Shown here: positions 17,820 through 27,232 of the stretch, one piece after another | Numbering within the stretch: the first letter of the stretch is position 1 | Layout: each line of letters starts with the position of its first letter | Origin: Lysobacter sp. 5GHs7-4 | GTDB taxonomy: Bacteria; Pseudomonadota; Gammaproteobacteria; Xanthomonadales; Xanthomonadaceae | NCBI RefSeq assembly: GCF_021284765.1 | Contig: NZ_CP089924.1 | Span: 2,126,001-2,190,000, forward strand | Length of the DNA: 64,000 nucleotides | Direction: 5' to 3' | Made by a program: the position numbers and the translations under genes | The notes under the pieces: generated by a model | Database searches by the model: none | What the model was told of the DNA's origin: nothing | What the model saw: the letters and a program-made list of their open reading frames with translations, nothing else

Positions 17820-18565
17820 ACAACTGCACGCTGTACCCGGCCATCGACGTGCGCGCCGGACGCGTGGTGCGTCTGCGCCAGGGCGACTACGAACAGGAAA
17901 CCTCGTACGACGAGGAGCCGCTGAGCATGGCCAAGCGCTACGCCGACACCGGTGCGCGCTGGCTGCACCTGGTCGATTTGGACGCGGCGCGTTATGGCGG
18001 CTACACCCTGGCGCCGCTGTTGCGCGCGATCACCACCACCAGTTGGATGCGCGTGCAGACCGGTGGCGGCGTGCGCAGCGAGGCCGATATCGAGGCCATC
18101 CTCGACGCCGGCGCCGACCGCGTCGTGGTCGGTTCGCTGGCGGTGAAGGAACCCGACCGCGTCGGCGACTGGCTGCAGCGCTACGGCGCCGACCGCATCA
18201 CCGTCGCGCTGGACGCGCGCCAGTCCAGCACCGGTCACTGGCGTCTGCCGGTGGCGGGCTGGACCGAGGACAGCGGCGCCCAGTTGGAGCCGATGCTGGA
18301 GCATTTCGCCAGCGTCGGCGTGCGCCACCTGCTGTGCACCGATGTCTCGCGCGACGGCACGATGCAGGGGCCGAATCTGGATCTGTACCGGCACGTGCGT
18401 ACCATCGCGCCGGAGATGCAGGTGCAAGCCTCCGGCGGCATCCGCGACATCGCCGACATCGTCGCCGCGCACGACGCGGGTTGCCGCGGCGCGGTGTTGG
18501 GCAAGGCGCTGATCGAAGGCCGCTTCGGCCTTGGCGAAGCCCTGCACAAGGCACAGCGATGCTGA
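17816..18565 (+). CDS. hisA: ProFAR isomerase
   Basis: 249 residues, (beta/alpha)8 barrel. The catalytic acid is D11 in [15 protein letters not shown] and the second catalytic aspartate lies in [28 protein letters not shown] and [10 protein letters not shown] are the two phosphate-binding half-barrel motifs. It performs the Amadori rearrangement of ProFAR to PRFAR. The start ATG overlaps the hisH stop, and the 3' end overlaps hisF by seven bases. Confidence 0.96.
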   Translation: MNNCTLYPAIDVRAGRVVRLRQGDYEQETSYDEEPLSMAKRYADTGARWLHLVDLDAARYGGYTLAPLLRAITTTSWMRVQTGGGVRSEADIEAILDAGADRVVVGSLAVKEPDRVGDWLQRYGADRITVALDARQSSTGHWRLPVAGWTEDSGAQLEPMLEHFASVGVRHLLCTDVSRDGTMQGPNLDLYRHVRTIAPEMQVQASGGIRDIADIVAAHDAGCRGAVLGKALIEGRFGLGEALHKAQRC

Positions 18566-19335
18566 GCCGCCGTATCGTCCCGTGTCTGGATGTGCGCGAT
18601 GGCCGCGTCGTCAAGGGCGTGCGTTTCCGCGATCACGTCGACATGGGCGATATCGTCGAGCTGGCGTTGCGCTACCGCGACGAAGGCGCCGACGAGCTGG
18701 TGTTCTACGACATCACCGCCAGCCCGCAAGGGCGCAGCGTGGACCGCGACTGGGTCGAACGGGTGGCGCGCACGATCGACATCCCGTTCTGCGTGGCCGG
18801 CGGTATCCGCAGCGTGGAAGACGCGCGTGCGGTACTCAGCGCCGGCGCCGACAAGATCTCGATCAACACGCCGGCGCTGGAACGGCCGGCGCTGATCGGC
18901 GAGATCGCCGACGCCTTCGGCGTGCAGTGCGTGGTGGTGGGCATCGACAGCCTGCGCGACGAGGACGGACAGTGGCGCGTGCGCCAGTACACCGGCGACC
19001 CCGAGCGCACCCGCGCGCTGGCGCGGCGCACCCTGGACTGGGTGGTCGAGGCCCAGGAGCGTGGCGCCGGCGAGATCGTGCTCAACTGCATGGGCAGCGA
19101 CGGCGTGCGCCGCGGCTACGACCTGGAACAGCTGTCGGCGGTGCGCGCGTGTTGCGAGGTGCCGCTGGTCGCATCCGGCGGCGCCGGCGAGATCGCGCAT
19201 TTCACCGACGTGTTCCGCGACGCCGACGCCGATGCCGCGCTGGCCGCCAGCGTGTTCCACTCCGGCGCGATCCGCATTCCCGAACTCAAGCGCGAGCTGC
19301 GCGCGCAAGGCGTGGAAATCCGCGATGTCCACTGA
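18559..19335 (+). CDS. hisF: Imidazole glycerol phosphate synthase, cyclase subunit
   Basis: 258 residues, (beta/alpha)8 barrel. Catalytic D11 ([15 protein letters not shown]) and D130 ([10 protein letters not shown]) are both present, with [13 protein letters not shown] and [11 protein letters not shown] as phosphate loops. With HisH it makes imidazole glycerol phosphate and AICAR. It overlaps hisA and hisIE by 7 and 11 bases, so the distal operon is tightly packed. Confidence 0.96.
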   Translation: MLSRRIVPCLDVRDGRVVKGVRFRDHVDMGDIVELALRYRDEGADELVFYDITASPQGRSVDRDWVERVARTIDIPFCVAGGIRSVEDARAVLSAGADKISINTPALERPALIGEIADAFGVQCVVVGIDSLRDEDGQWRVRQYTGDPERTRALARRTLDWVVEAQERGAGEIVLNCMGSDGVRRGYDLEQLSAVRACCEVPLVASGGAGEIAHFTDVFRDADADAALAASVFHSGAIRIPELKRELRAQGVEIRDVH

Positions 19336-19993
19336 GGCCGCCCCGGCGCGCCCCGCGTCCGCATGGGCGGATTTTTCCGCTGATGCGCTGTCGTGGGACA
19401 AGCAGGAAGGCCTGTTGCCGGCGATCGTGCAGGACGCCGCCACGTTGCGCGTGCTGATGCTGGGCTATATGAATCGCGAGGCGCTGGCGCGCACCTTGGC
19501 CAGCGGCCAGGTCACGTTCTACAGCCGCAGCCGCCAGCGGCTGTGGACCAAGGGCGAGACCTCCGGCCACGTGCTGGAACTGGTGGCCATCGAAACCGAC
19601 TGCGACGGCGACACCTTGCTGGTGCAGGCGCGCCCGCAGGGCCCGACCTGCCATCTGGGCCGCGCGAGCTGCTTCCCGCAGGCGCCCACCGACACCCTGG
19701 CCGAACTCGACACGCTGATCGCGCGCCGCGAACGCGAGCGGCCGGCGGGCAGCTACACCACGCGCCTGTTCGAGCAGGGCACGCGCGCGATCGCGCAGAA
19801 GGTCGGCGAGGAGGGCGTGGAGACCGCGCTGGCCGCCGTCGCTCAGGACACGCAGGCCCTGGCCGGCGAAGCCGCCGACCTGCTCTACCACCTGCTGGTG
19901 CTGCTGCGCGCGCGCGGCCTGTCGCTGGACGACGCCCTGGCCGTGCTGCGCGAGCGCCACGGCCAACCGCACCGCGGCTCCGAACCGGCGTAG
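19325..19993 (+). CDS. hisIE: Bifunctional PR-AMP cyclohydrolase / PR-ATP pyrophosphatase
   Basis: 222 residues. Residues ~20-125 are HisI ([25 protein letters not shown], and zinc ligands in [11 protein letters not shown] and [12 protein letters not shown]). Residues ~130-222 are HisE ([28 protein letters not shown]). It carries out steps two and three of the pathway and is the last gene of the operon. The first of several REP palindromes follows about 45 bases after the stop. Confidence 0.95.
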   Translation: MSTEAAPARPASAWADFSADALSWDKQEGLLPAIVQDAATLRVLMLGYMNREALARTLASGQVTFYSRSRQRLWTKGETSGHVLELVAIETDCDGDTLLVQARPQGPTCHLGRASCFPQAPTDTLAELDTLIARRERERPAGSYTTRLFEQGTRAIAQKVGEEGVETALAAVAQDTQALAGEAADLLYHLLVLLRARGLSLDDALAVLRERHGQPHRGSEPA

Positions 19994-20036
19994 CCCCGAA
20001 CCGGCGTATCCCCGAACCCGAGCGCATCGCCTTGGG

Positions 20037-20062
20037 GTAGGAGCGGCGTAAGCCGCGACCGC
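20037..20062 (+). repeat. REP palindrome, GTAG subtype
   Basis: GTAGGAGCGGCGTAAGCCGC followed by GACC lies downstream of hisIE. The stem pairs GCGGC with GCCGC. It belongs to a dispersed family with 13 copies in this window. Confidence 0.8.
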
Positions 20063-20101
20063 GACCTCCAGCGACGACGAAGCCCCCACCTCCCTGCCTT
20101 C

Positions 20102-20125
20102 TGTGGAAGCGGTGTAAACCGCGAT
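20102..20125 (+). repeat. REP palindrome, GTGG subtype
   Basis: TGTGGAAGCGGTGTAAACCG continues CGAT. With the next copy, in opposite orientation 40 bases on, it forms a REP doublet. Confidence 0.75.
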
Positions 20126-20165
20126 TGCCCCTGCAACGAGGGCGCACCGCCCACAGGTGGAACCA

Positions 20166-20190
20166 TCGCGGCTTACGCCGCTTCCACAGA
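20166..20190 (-). repeat. REP palindrome, GTGG subtype, inverted partner
   Basis: On the minus strand it reads CTGTGGAAGCGGCGTAAGCC followed by GCGAT. It is the inverse partner of the copy at 20102 and lies ~95 bases before the next gene. Confidence 0.75.
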
Positions 20191-20286
20191 ATGCGCGTGA
20201 CCCGGCGACCGTATCCGCTTCGTGCCGCTCCGCACATGGATCGGTCATGCGCCGCCGCATAATGGGCTTCCCCTCCGGAGCCCGCC

Positions 20287-21909
20287 ATGCGCCCATCCGT
20301 CGCCGCCTGCGCCCTGTCGCTCGCCCTGATCGCTCCGCTGACCGCGCTGGCGCTGCCGCCGCCGTGCAACAGCGGCACGGTGTACGAGGATCGCAACGGC
20401 AACGGACGGCGTGACGATGGCGAGCCCGGGCTGGGCGGCATCCGCGTGTCCGACGGCGTCGAGCTGACGGTGAGCGACGCCCAGGGCGCCTACCACCTGC
20501 CGGTGGTCGACGGACGCAGCAGCTTCGTGATCAAGCCGGCCGGTTATCGGGTCGGGCGGCGCGACAACGGTTTGCCGGATTTCAGCGTCAACGTGCAGCG
20601 CGAACCCGGCCCCAAACTGAAGTACGGCGGCGTGCCCGCGTCCTTTCCCAGCTGCCGCGACTACGCGCTGATTTCCGAGCCGGCGGACGCGCGCCGCGCG
20701 CTGGACGTGCTGGTCTTCGCCGATCCGCAGCCCAAGACCGCGACCGACGTCGGTTATTACCGGCGCGACATCATCGAGCCCTTGCTGGCGCAACGCGGCG
20801 GCCGGGGCGCGATCGCCGACCTCGGCCTGAGCCTGGGCGACATCGTCCACGACGATCTCTCGCTGTACCCGGCGCTCAACCGCGCCACCGCGCTGCTGGG
20901 CGTGCCCTGGCTGCATGCGCCGGGCAATCACGATCTCGACTTCGACGCCGCCCGCGACGAGGATTCGCTGGCCAGCTACCGCCACGTGTTCGGCCCCGAC
21001 ACCTACGCCTGGGAAGAACACGCGGCTTCGTTCGTGATGCTGGACGACGTGATCTACCGGCCCGGCCAGAACCCGTCCTACATCGGCGGCCTGCGCGATG
21101 AGCAGTTCGCCTTCCTCGAGCGCTACCTGGCCGGCGCACGTAAGGACCGCTTGCTGGTGATCGGCGTGCATATTCCGTTCTTCGACGCCGCGCCCGGCCG
21201 CGAGACCTTTCGTCGCGCGGACCGCGAGCGTTTGTTCGCGCTGCTGCGCGAATTCCCGCGGGTGCTGCTGCTCAGCGGCCACGGCCACATCCAGCGCCAC
21301 GTCTACCACGACGCACAGGACGGCTGGCACGGCGCCGCGCCGCTGCACGAGTACAACGTCGGCGCCGCCTGCGGCGCGTTCTGGTCCGGAATCAAGGACG
21401 CGCAGGGCATTCCCGCCGCAACCATGGCCGACGGCACGCCCAACGGCTACGCGCGCCTGGGCGTGGGCGCGGACGGTGCCTATCGTTTGAGCTGGCATCC
21501 CGCGCGCCTGGACGCGGTGGCCGCATCGACGCCGGCGATGTCGCTGCACGCGCCGCGCGTGCTGCGCCGCGGCGCGTATCCGGCGTTCGGCGTGTACGCC
21601 AACGTCTACATGGGCCAGGACGAGAGCCGGGTCGAGTTCCGCGTCGACGAAGGCGCCTGGGCGCCGATGCGTCGCGTCGCCCAGGCGGATCCGAACCTGC
21701 AGGCCGAGAACGCGCGCGACGACCAGGCCACCGCACTGCGCGGCTACGACCGTTCGCCCGAAGCCGAGCCGTCCCAGCACCTGTGGCGCGCCGCTTTGCC
21801 GACCGACCTGGCGGTGGGCGAGCACCGCATCGAAGTGCGCACCCTCGATCCCTGGCAGGGCGAGCAGCGCGCCAGCACCGTCTACCGCCTGCAGGATGCG
21901 AAGGAGTAA
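20287..21909 (+). CDS. Secreted calcineurin-like metallophosphoesterase
   Basis: 540 residues: Sec signal peptide (ends ALALPP), an N-terminal SdrD-B-like beta domain (GTVYEDRNGNGRRDDGEPGL, residues ~28-110), a metallophosphoesterase core (~130-360), and a C-terminal beta domain. Metal ligands are visible in FADPQ, LGDIVHD, GNHD, GVHIPFF and GHGH. It should hydrolyse a phosphoester outside the cytoplasm; the substrate is unknown. The three-domain arrangement matches the MetallophosN/Metallophos/MetallophosC family. It follows a REP doublet and starts its own transcription unit. Confidence 0.9.
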   Translation: MRPSVAACALSLALIAPLTALALPPPCNSGTVYEDRNGNGRRDDGEPGLGGIRVSDGVELTVSDAQGAYHLPVVDGRSSFVIKPAGYRVGRRDNGLPDFSVNVQREPGPKLKYGGVPASFPSCRDYALISEPADARRALDVLVFADPQPKTATDVGYYRRDIIEPLLAQRGGRGAIADLGLSLGDIVHDDLSLYPALNRATALLGVPWLHAPGNHDLDFDAARDEDSLASYRHVFGPDTYAWEEHAASFVMLDDVIYRPGQNPSYIGGLRDEQFAFLERYLAGARKDRLLVIGVHIPFFDAAPGRETFRRADRERLFALLREFPRVLLLSGHGHIQRHVYHDAQDGWHGAAPLHEYNVGAACGAFWSGIKDAQGIPAATMADGTPNGYARLGVGADGAYRLSWHPARLDAVAASTPAMSLHAPRVLRRGAYPAFGVYANVYMGQDESRVEFRVDEGAWAPMRRVAQADPNLQAENARDDQATALRGYDRSPEAEPSQHLWRAALPTDLAVGEHRIEVRTLDPWQGEQRASTVYRLQDAKE

Positions 21910-21913
21910 GCCG

Positions 21914-22498
21914 ATGAGCGCGGACCTGCCCACCGATCTGCCGATCGTGGTGTTCGCGGACGCCGCCGCCTGGGAGCGCTGGCTGGAAGCGCACGCCGAC
22001 GCGCCGGGGCTGTGGCTGAAGATCGCCAAGAAGAACCAGGGCGTGGTCTCGGTGTCCTATCCCGAAGCGCTGGACGTGGCGCTGTGCCACGGCTGGATCG
22101 ACGGCCTCAAGCGCAGCTGCGACGCGCAGTACTTCCTGCAGCGCTTCACCCCGCGCCGGCCGCGCAGCATCTGGTCGAAGATCAATATCGGCAAGATCGA
22201 AGCGCTGATCGCCGCCGGCCGGATGCGTGCGGGCGGCCTGCGCGAGGTCGAGGCGGCGCAGGCCGATGGCCGCTGGCAGGGTGCCTACGACTCGGCGCGC
22301 AACATGGAAGTGCCCGAGGATCTGGCCGCTGCGCTGGGCAAGCGTGGCAAGGCGCGGCGCTTCTTCGAGCAACTGGACCGGACCAATCGCTACGCGGTGC
22401 TGTGGCGGATCCAGACCGCGAAAAAACCCGAAACGCGCGCGGCGCGGATCGAAAAACTGGTGGCGATGCTGGACCGCGGCGAAAAGATCCACGGCTGA
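21914..22498 (+). CDS. YdeI/OmpD-associated family protein
   Basis: 194 residues. The signatures GLWLKIAKKNQGVVSVSYPEALD, LCHGWIDGLKR (shown here as pieces), FTPRRPRSIWSKIN and the C-terminal YAVLWRIQTAKKPETRAARI match the YdeI/OmdA family, whose biochemical role is poorly defined. The ATG at 21914 follows GGAG by eight bases. The gene begins four bases after the phosphoesterase stop, implying co-transcription. No signal peptide is present, so it should be cytoplasmic. Confidence 0.85.
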   Translation: MSADLPTDLPIVVFADAAAWERWLEAHADAPGLWLKIAKKNQGVVSVSYPEALDVALCHGWIDGLKRSCDAQYFLQRFTPRRPRSIWSKINIGKIEALIAAGRMRAGGLREVEAAQADGRWQGAYDSARNMEVPEDLAAALGKRGKARRFFEQLDRTNRYAVLWRIQTAKKPETRAARIEKLVAMLDRGEKIHG

Positions 22499-22508
22499 AC
22501 CGCGGCGC

Positions 22509-23090
22509 ATGAACGCGCGCCATCCGCGCGTGCGATTTTATGCCGCGGTTACGCCCGCGCCGCGCCGCGGCATGGAGGCTTTACGCCGTACGCGCCTACA
22601 GTTTCCGCAAGCGCGCCGCCCCGAGCGCGCAGCGAGCGACGACGTGTCCATCGTGATTCTGCGCGGCCCCGACTACCAGCATGCCGGTGCCCCTACGCGC
22701 GTGCCCGACGCGGTGCGCGCACGCCTGGCCGAGTCCGCGGCCGACGCCGGCAAGACCATCGCCCTGCGCAGCTGTCGCAGCGAGGCCGAGCTGGTCGAGG
22801 GTTTGAGCGGCCTGCGTTCCAGCGGCGTCGAACTGCTGCTGTTCGATCCCGGCGCCTGCGCGCCGGCCAGCGAGCGCCTGCGTCGGGCGCTGGAGGCCTT
22901 GGAGACGCCCTACATCGAGGTCCACGACGACGACATGGACGCGCCCGAGCCCTCGCTGGCGTCCAGTGGCGACGCCTGCCTCGCGCGCGTGCACGGCTAC
23001 GCCGCGCAGAGCTACACCCTGGCGCTGGCGATCGCGCTGGAGCACCTGGGTTGCGCCGAGTGCGGGCACGACGTGCATGTGGGTACCTGA
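22509..23090 (+). CDS. Degenerate type II 3-dehydroquinate dehydratase-like protein
   Basis: 193 residues. From residue ~46 the sequence follows the AroQ fold: SIVILRGPDY (usual LVLNGPN), SEAELVEGLSGLRSSGVELLLFDPGACAP (seen as SEAELVEG ... FDPGA, usual INPGAYTH), PYIEVHDDDM (usual PVIEVHLSN) and GYAAQSYTLALAIALEHLG (usual GAQGYxLAL). The catalytic tyrosine/arginine lid loop is missing, the active-site Asn is Asp and the Ser-Asn after EVH is replaced, so classical dehydratase activity is unlikely. The start is uncertain: ATG 22509, ATG 22572 or GTG 22644 are all possible. It follows the YdeI-like gene by ten bases. Confidence 0.6.
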   Translation: MNARHPRVRFYAAVTPAPRRGMEALRRTRLQFPQARRPERAASDDVSIVILRGPDYQHAGAPTRVPDAVRARLAESAADAGKTIALRSCRSEAELVEGLSGLRSSGVELLLFDPGACAPASERLRRALEALETPYIEVHDDDMDAPEPSLASSGDACLARVHGYAAQSYTLALAIALEHLGCAECGHDVHVGT

Positions 23091-23110
23091 GCGTCGCGCG
23101 AGCGCCGGCC

Positions 23111-23314
23111 GTGAGCGCGCATTACTACTATTTCGCCGACTACGAGATCCTGGTCGGCGGCCGTTTCATTGTCTGGGGACAGAGCACCCTGGACTACGCG
23201 CCGGCCGGCGCGTTCGACCCGGCCGACGTGCTGCAGCGCATCCGTCGCCAGGCGGCGGATGCGCACGGCGTGGAGTGCGCGGAGGTGCGCGTGCGCAACG
23301 TGAGCCGCCTGTAG
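23111..23314 (+). CDS. Small hypothetical protein
   Basis: 67 residues from a GTG start at 23111, 20 bases after the preceding stop. The composition is normal for a folded protein (ALHYYYFADYE-like start SAHYYYFADYEILVGGR, then FDPADVLQRIRRQAAD). The family is not recognised. No signal peptide or cysteine motif is visible. Position suggests co-transcription with the dehydroquinase-like gene. Confidence 0.5.
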   Translation: MSAHYYYFADYEILVGGRFIVWGQSTLDYAPAGAFDPADVLQRIRRQAADAHGVECAEVRVRNVSRL

Positions 23315-23336
23315 CGCGGAACGCTCCGCCTTGGGG

Positions 23337-23360
23337 GTAGGAGCGGCGTGAGCCGCGACC
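23337..23360 (+). repeat. REP palindrome, GTAG subtype
   Basis: GTAGGAGCGGCGTGAGCCGC followed by GACC lies in the 99-base gap between two convergent transcription units. Confidence 0.8.
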
Positions 23361-23413
23361 TCGGTACTTCGACTGCCGCGTCGCCTACCTTCGCTGATGA
23401 GGCTATCCGCGCC

Positions 23414-24106
23414 TCAAACCTCAACCTGCCCGAACGTCGTCAGCCGCGCATGCCCATGCGCCGCCTCGCCGTCGCGCGGCTGCGGGTAGTCTTCCAGGCG
23501 ATCGATCAGCACCGTCGCCAATCCGGCCTCGCGCGCGGCGTCGACTTCCTCGACCACGTCGGACAAGAACAGGATCTCGGCCGGCGGCAGGCCGATCGAT
23601 TCGGCGATGCGAGCGTAGCTGGCGGCCTCGCGCTTGCCGCCGATCTCGGTGTCGAACCAGCCCGAGATCAGGCCGGTCAGGTCGCCGTCGTCGCTGTGGC
23701 CGAAGAACAGCCGCTGCGCCGGCACGCTGCCGGACGAGTACACGTACAGCGGAATCCCGGCCGCATGCCAGGCGCGCAGCGCCACGGCGGCGTCGGGGTA
23801 GATGTGGGCGGTGAAATCCGCGCCCTTGTAGCCGTCGGCCCAGACCATGCCCTGCAGCGCTTTCAGCGCGGTGTGCTTGCGGTCCTCGTCGATCCAGCCC
23901 TGCAGCACCTCGACGATCATCTCGTCCTGGCACAGGCCGCCGTTCTCGGTCGCCACCGCGTCCAGCCATTTGCGCACCGCCGGCTCGCGCCCGCGCGCGG
24001 CGACGAAGCCGGGCAGGGCGCGGCGCGCGTACGGGAACAGCACGTCCTTCACGAACGAGATGCTGCTGGTGGTGCCTTCGATGTCGGTGAGGATGGCTTT
24101 GGGCAT
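23414..24106 (-). CDS. mtnC: Enolase-phosphatase E1 (methionine salvage)
   Basis: 230 residues, HAD family. The nucleophile motif is [23 protein letters not shown] (only ILTDIEGTT quoted as key), followed by [25 protein letters not shown] and [13 protein letters not shown]. It enolises and dephosphorylates 2,3-diketo-5-methylthiopentyl-1-phosphate to the acireductone. It is the last gene of a minus-strand mtnB-mtnD-mtnC run, 109 bases after mtnD. Confidence 0.93.
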   Translation of the reverse strand: MPKAILTDIEGTTSSISFVKDVLFPYARRALPGFVAARGREPAVRKWLDAVATENGGLCQDEMIVEVLQGWIDEDRKHTALKALQGMVWADGYKGADFTAHIYPDAAVALRAWHAAGIPLYVYSSGSVPAQRLFFGHSDDGDLTGLISGWFDTEIGGKREAASYARIAESIGLPPAEILFLSDVVEEVDAAREAGLATVLIDRLEDYPQPRDGEAAHGHARLTTFGQVEV

Positions 24107-24215
24107 GGGGCTAATAGTGAGATGAGAGGAGTGAGGGGTGCGCAGAACGGGACGAGGGAAGGCGAAGCGCGTCGCACGCGCCTTGCTCGCTTCACTCCTT
24201 TCCGCTCCCCTGCCT

Positions 24216-24773
24216 TCAGGCCGCCTGGCCTTTCTCGTAGCGCGGGAAGCGCTGGGCGATGTCGGTGCCGGTGAAGTGGCCGACCCAGCCGTCGGGCTCG
24301 GTGAAGAAACGGATCGCGACGAAGCTGGGCTCCGGGCCCATGTCGAACCAGTGCAGGGTGCTGTCGGGCACCGAGATCAGGTCGCCCTGCTCGCACTTGA
24401 TCTCGTACACGCCGCTGTCGACGTGCAGGGTGAACAGGCCCGAGCCGGCGACGAAGAAACGCACTTCGTCTTCCTTGTGGTAATGCTCGTCGAGGAATTT
24501 GTGCCGCATCGTTTCGCGTTGCGGGTTGTCCGGCGCGATGCTGACCACGTCCACGCTCTTGAAGCCGCGTTCGGCGACCAGGCGGTCGATGTCGGCGCGG
24601 TAGGCGTCCATGATCGTGTCCGGCGCGTCGCCCGGCACGACCGGCCGCGCGGCCTGCCATTGCTCGAAGCCGACGCCGATCTTGCCCAGTTCGCGCGCCA
24701 TCTCGGCGCGGTCGCTGGTGCTCAGGCGCGGGCTGGCGGCGTCGTCTTCGTCGAATATGCGCAGTCGGCTCAT
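24216..24773 (-). CDS. mtnD: Acireductone dioxygenase
   Basis: 185 residues, cupin. The metal-binding motif HxHx3-4E is present as [15 protein letters not shown], with the second-motif histidine in STLHWFDMG. It cleaves acireductone to formate plus the methionine keto-acid (Fe form) or to CO and methylthiopropionate (Ni form); the metal cannot be told from sequence. The start at 24773 overlaps the mtnB stop as ATGA. Confidence 0.94.
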   Translation of the reverse strand: MSRLRIFDEDDAASPRLSTSDRAEMARELGKIGVGFEQWQAARPVVPGDAPDTIMDAYRADIDRLVAERGFKSVDVVSIAPDNPQRETMRHKFLDEHYHKEDEVRFFVAGSGLFTLHVDSGVYEIKCEQGDLISVPDSTLHWFDMGPEPSFVAIRFFTEPDGWVGHFTGTDIAQRFPRYEKGQAA

Positions 24774-25408
24774 CGCTGCAGTCTCCTCAATTCCAGTTCG
24801 CATCCGAGCAGGAACTCGAACGCCTCCAGATGGCGCCGCGCCTCGGGCATGTCGCGGCCCCAGGCGTACAGGCCGTGGCCGTCGATCAGATAGCCCCACA
24901 TCGCCTGGTGGTCGAGCAAGGCGTCGACCTGCGCGGCCAGGACGTTCATGTCCTGGGTGTTGGGCAGCACCGGCAGTTCCAGACTCATCTCGTGGGTGGT
25001 GTTGCCGGAGAAGGCCTTCAGCAGCTCGTAGCCTTCCAGGTGCACGTGGCCGAGGCCGGCGTACAGGCGCGAGGCCACGGTCTGCGTCTGCGAATGGGTG
25101 TGCAGCACGCAGCCGATGTCGGGGTAGCGCTTGTACAGCTGGGTGTGCAGCAGGGTCTCGGCGGAGGGCCGGTGGCTGGTCGCGACCGGCGCGCCCTCCA
25201 GGTCCACGACCATGATGTCGGACTCGGTCAAACGGCCCTTGTCGCGGCCGGACACGGTGATTGCGGCGTGCTGGGCGTCGATCCGGCGCGAGAAGTTGCT
25301 GCTGGTCGCGGGCGTCCAGCCGCGCGCCGACAGCTCGCGCACATTGACGATGATTTCGCCGGCGCAGTGGGCCAGGCGTTGCGGGTCGTAGGGCAGGGCG
25401 GCGTTCAT
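24770..25408 (-). CDS. mtnB: Methylthioribulose-1-phosphate dehydratase
   Basis: 212 residues, class II aldolase fold. Visible are [15 protein letters not shown], the zinc histidines in [14 protein letters not shown] (HTH), and DGHGLYAWG near the C-terminus. It dehydrates methylthioribulose-1-phosphate and is the first gene of the mtnBDC run. mtnA and the aminotransferase are not in the window. I saw no SAM-type riboswitch upstream. Confidence 0.94.
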   Translation of the reverse strand: MNAALPYDPQRLAHCAGEIIVNVRELSARGWTPATSSNFSRRIDAQHAAITVSGRDKGRLTESDIMVVDLEGAPVATSHRPSAETLLHTQLYKRYPDIGCVLHTHSQTQTVASRLYAGLGHVHLEGYELLKAFSGNTTHEMSLELPVLPNTQDMNVLAAQVDALLDHQAMWGYLIDGHGLYAWGRDMPEARRHLEAFEFLLGCELELRRLQR

Positions 25409-25669
25409 GCCGCCAGTTTACAAACTCTGCGCGTCGGCGGCGTGTCCATAGGGGACGATGCAGCGTTGCGGTTGTGGCGGTGGGGTTTAGGCAAGAACCA
25501 GCCCCCTCATCCCCCCTTTTCCAAGGGGGAACTCCAAGCCGCGGCGGCGCCGACCGCGCCAGACCCGGGCTAGGGAAAGCAGCGGCCAGTCAACGACCCC
25601 GCTCTTGCTCCTGCCTGCCCCTTTGAAGAGGGTGATTGAGGGGCATTCGCCGTTGCTTTTGCCCCTTCC
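25409..25669. repeat. Hairpin-rich CCCCCT/AGGGGG element between mtnB and a permease gene
   Basis: Around 25497-25650 the sequence carries CCCCCTCATCCCCCCTTTTC, a CCAAGGGGGAA return arm, and later CCCCTTTGAAGAGGGTGATT-type sequence. The same arrangement recurs at about 49988-50102 after feoB. It can fold as hairpins and is non-coding. I read it as a second dispersed repeat family. Confidence 0.5.
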
Positions 25670-27103
25670 TCAGCGCCCCGCGCCCGCGCGCAGGCGGCTG
25701 TGACGGATGCCGTACAGGAAGTAGATCAGGAAGCCGACCGCCGTCCACACCACCATCAGGAACCAGTTGTGCGCGGTCATCGTCGACAGCAGCGCCAGGC
25801 AGCTGAAGATGCCGGCCAGGCAGATGCCCCAGGCGAACGGAATCTTGAACGGGCGCGGCAGGTCGGGCTGGGTGCGGCGCAGGATCAGCACGCCGGCGCA
25901 GACCGCGGCGAACGCGATCAGGGTGCCCATCGAGGTCAGCTCGCCCAGCACGTCCAGCGGGAACAGCGCCGCCAGCAGGGCGATGCCGATGCCGGTGATC
26001 ACGGTGTTGATGTGCGGCGTGCGATAGACCGGATGGATCTTGGTGAACACCGGCGGCAGCAGGCCGTCGCGGCCCATGATCATGAAGATGCGCGGCTGGC
26101 CGATGATCATCACCAACACCACCGACGACAGGCCGATCAGCGCGCCGATCTCCACCACCACGCGCAACCAGCCCAGCTGCGGATGCGCGGCGACCGCGGT
26201 CACCACCGGCTCGTCGGTGCCCAGCTGCGTGTAGGGCACCAGGCCGGTCATGATCGCGGCCATGGCGATGTACAGCACGGTACAGATCGCCAGCGACAGC
26301 AGCATGCCGATCGGCAGGTCGCGCTGCGGCTTGTGCGACTCCTGCGCCGCCACCGACACCGCCTCGAAACCGATGTAGGCGAAGAACACCAGCGCCGCGC
26401 CGCGCAGCACGCCCTCGAAGCCGTACTTGCCCGGTCCCTGGTTCTCGGGAATGAAGGGCTGCCAGTTGGCCGGGTCCACGTACTTCCAGCCGGCGAAGAT
26501 CACCAGCAGGATCAGGCCGGTCTTCAGCACCACCATCGCCATGTTCATGGCCGAGGACTTGCGGATGCCGACGTAGCACAGCCAGGTCAGCAGCAGCACG
26601 ATCGCCGCCGCCGGCAGGTTGGCGATGGCGCCGGTGGGCCGCAGCTGCGCGTCCAGCGGCGCGCTGACCAGCGCCTTGGGCAGATGGATGTCGAAATGGT
26701 CCAGCAGGCTCAGGAAATAGCCGGTCCAACTGACCGCCACCGCCGAGGCCGATACGCCGTACTCCAGGACCAGCATCCAGCCGATGAACCAGGCCGCCAG
26801 TTCGCCCAGGGTGGCGTAGGTGTAGGAGTAGGCGCTGCCGGAGACCGGCACCATCGCCGCGAACTCGGCGTAGGCCAGCGCGCAGAAGGTGCAGCAGATC
26901 GCCGCCAGCACGAACGACAGCATGATCGCCGGACCGGCGTGGTCGGCCGCGGCCTGGCCGGTGATCACGAAGATGCCGCCGCCGATCACCGCGCCGATGC
27001 CCAGCGCGGTCAGGCCCCAGGGGCCCAGCGTGCGGTGCAGGCTCAGGCCTTCGGCATCGGCGTGCGCGGCGTGCGGGTGTTTGGTCGCCCAGAGTTGTTT
27101 CAT
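25670..27103 (-). CDS. APC-family amino acid permease (cationic amino acid transporter type)
   Basis: 477 residues with about 12 transmembrane helices. TALGIGAVIGGGIFVITGQA is the conserved TM1 helix break, and FAYIGFEAVSVAAQE the TM6 region. SGSAYSYTYATLGE and GQPRIFMIMGRDGL are typical of CAT/YfnA-like APC permeases. The substrate is probably an amino acid but cannot be specified. AGGAA precedes the ATG. A close paralogue lies immediately upstream on the same strand, separated by a terminator. Confidence 0.92.
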   Translation of the reverse strand: MKQLWATKHPHAAHADAEGLSLHRTLGPWGLTALGIGAVIGGGIFVITGQAAADHAGPAIMLSFVLAAICCTFCALAYAEFAAMVPVSGSAYSYTYATLGELAAWFIGWMLVLEYGVSASAVAVSWTGYFLSLLDHFDIHLPKALVSAPLDAQLRPTGAIANLPAAAIVLLLTWLCYVGIRKSSAMNMAMVVLKTGLILLVIFAGWKYVDPANWQPFIPENQGPGKYGFEGVLRGAALVFFAYIGFEAVSVAAQESHKPQRDLPIGMLLSLAICTVLYIAMAAIMTGLVPYTQLGTDEPVVTAVAAHPQLGWLRVVVEIGALIGLSSVVLVMIIGQPRIFMIMGRDGLLPPVFTKIHPVYRTPHINTVITGIGIALLAALFPLDVLGELTSMGTLIAFAAVCAGVLILRRTQPDLPRPFKIPFAWGICLAGIFSCLALLSTMTAHNWFLMVVWTAVGFLIYFLYGIRHSRLRAGAGR

Positions 27104-27169
27104 CGCTATTCCTGGCACCGTGCCCTGGTGCGGTCGTGCAGGCCGCGCGCGGCCCGGAGAGTGCGTCCT

Positions 27170-27216
27170 AAAACGAACAAGGCCGGCGCAGGCTGTCAGA
27201 GCCCCCGCCGGCCTTG
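27170..27216 (-). terminator. Intrinsic terminator after the second APC permease
   Basis: The 11-bp stem CAAGGCCGGCG/CGCCGGCCTTG (27178-27188 with 27206-27216) is followed on the minus strand by TTCGTTTT. It lies 17 bases beyond the stop of the upstream permease and separates the two paralogues. Confidence 0.8.
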
Positions 27217-27232
27217 CGGCATCTTGCTACGT

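Noticed and set aside
24107..25669. SAM-type riboswitch for the methionine-salvage operon
   Set aside because: No conserved SAM-II, SAM-IV or SAH motif or suitable stem arrangement was seen upstream of mtnB; that region is occupied by the C5/G5 hairpin element.
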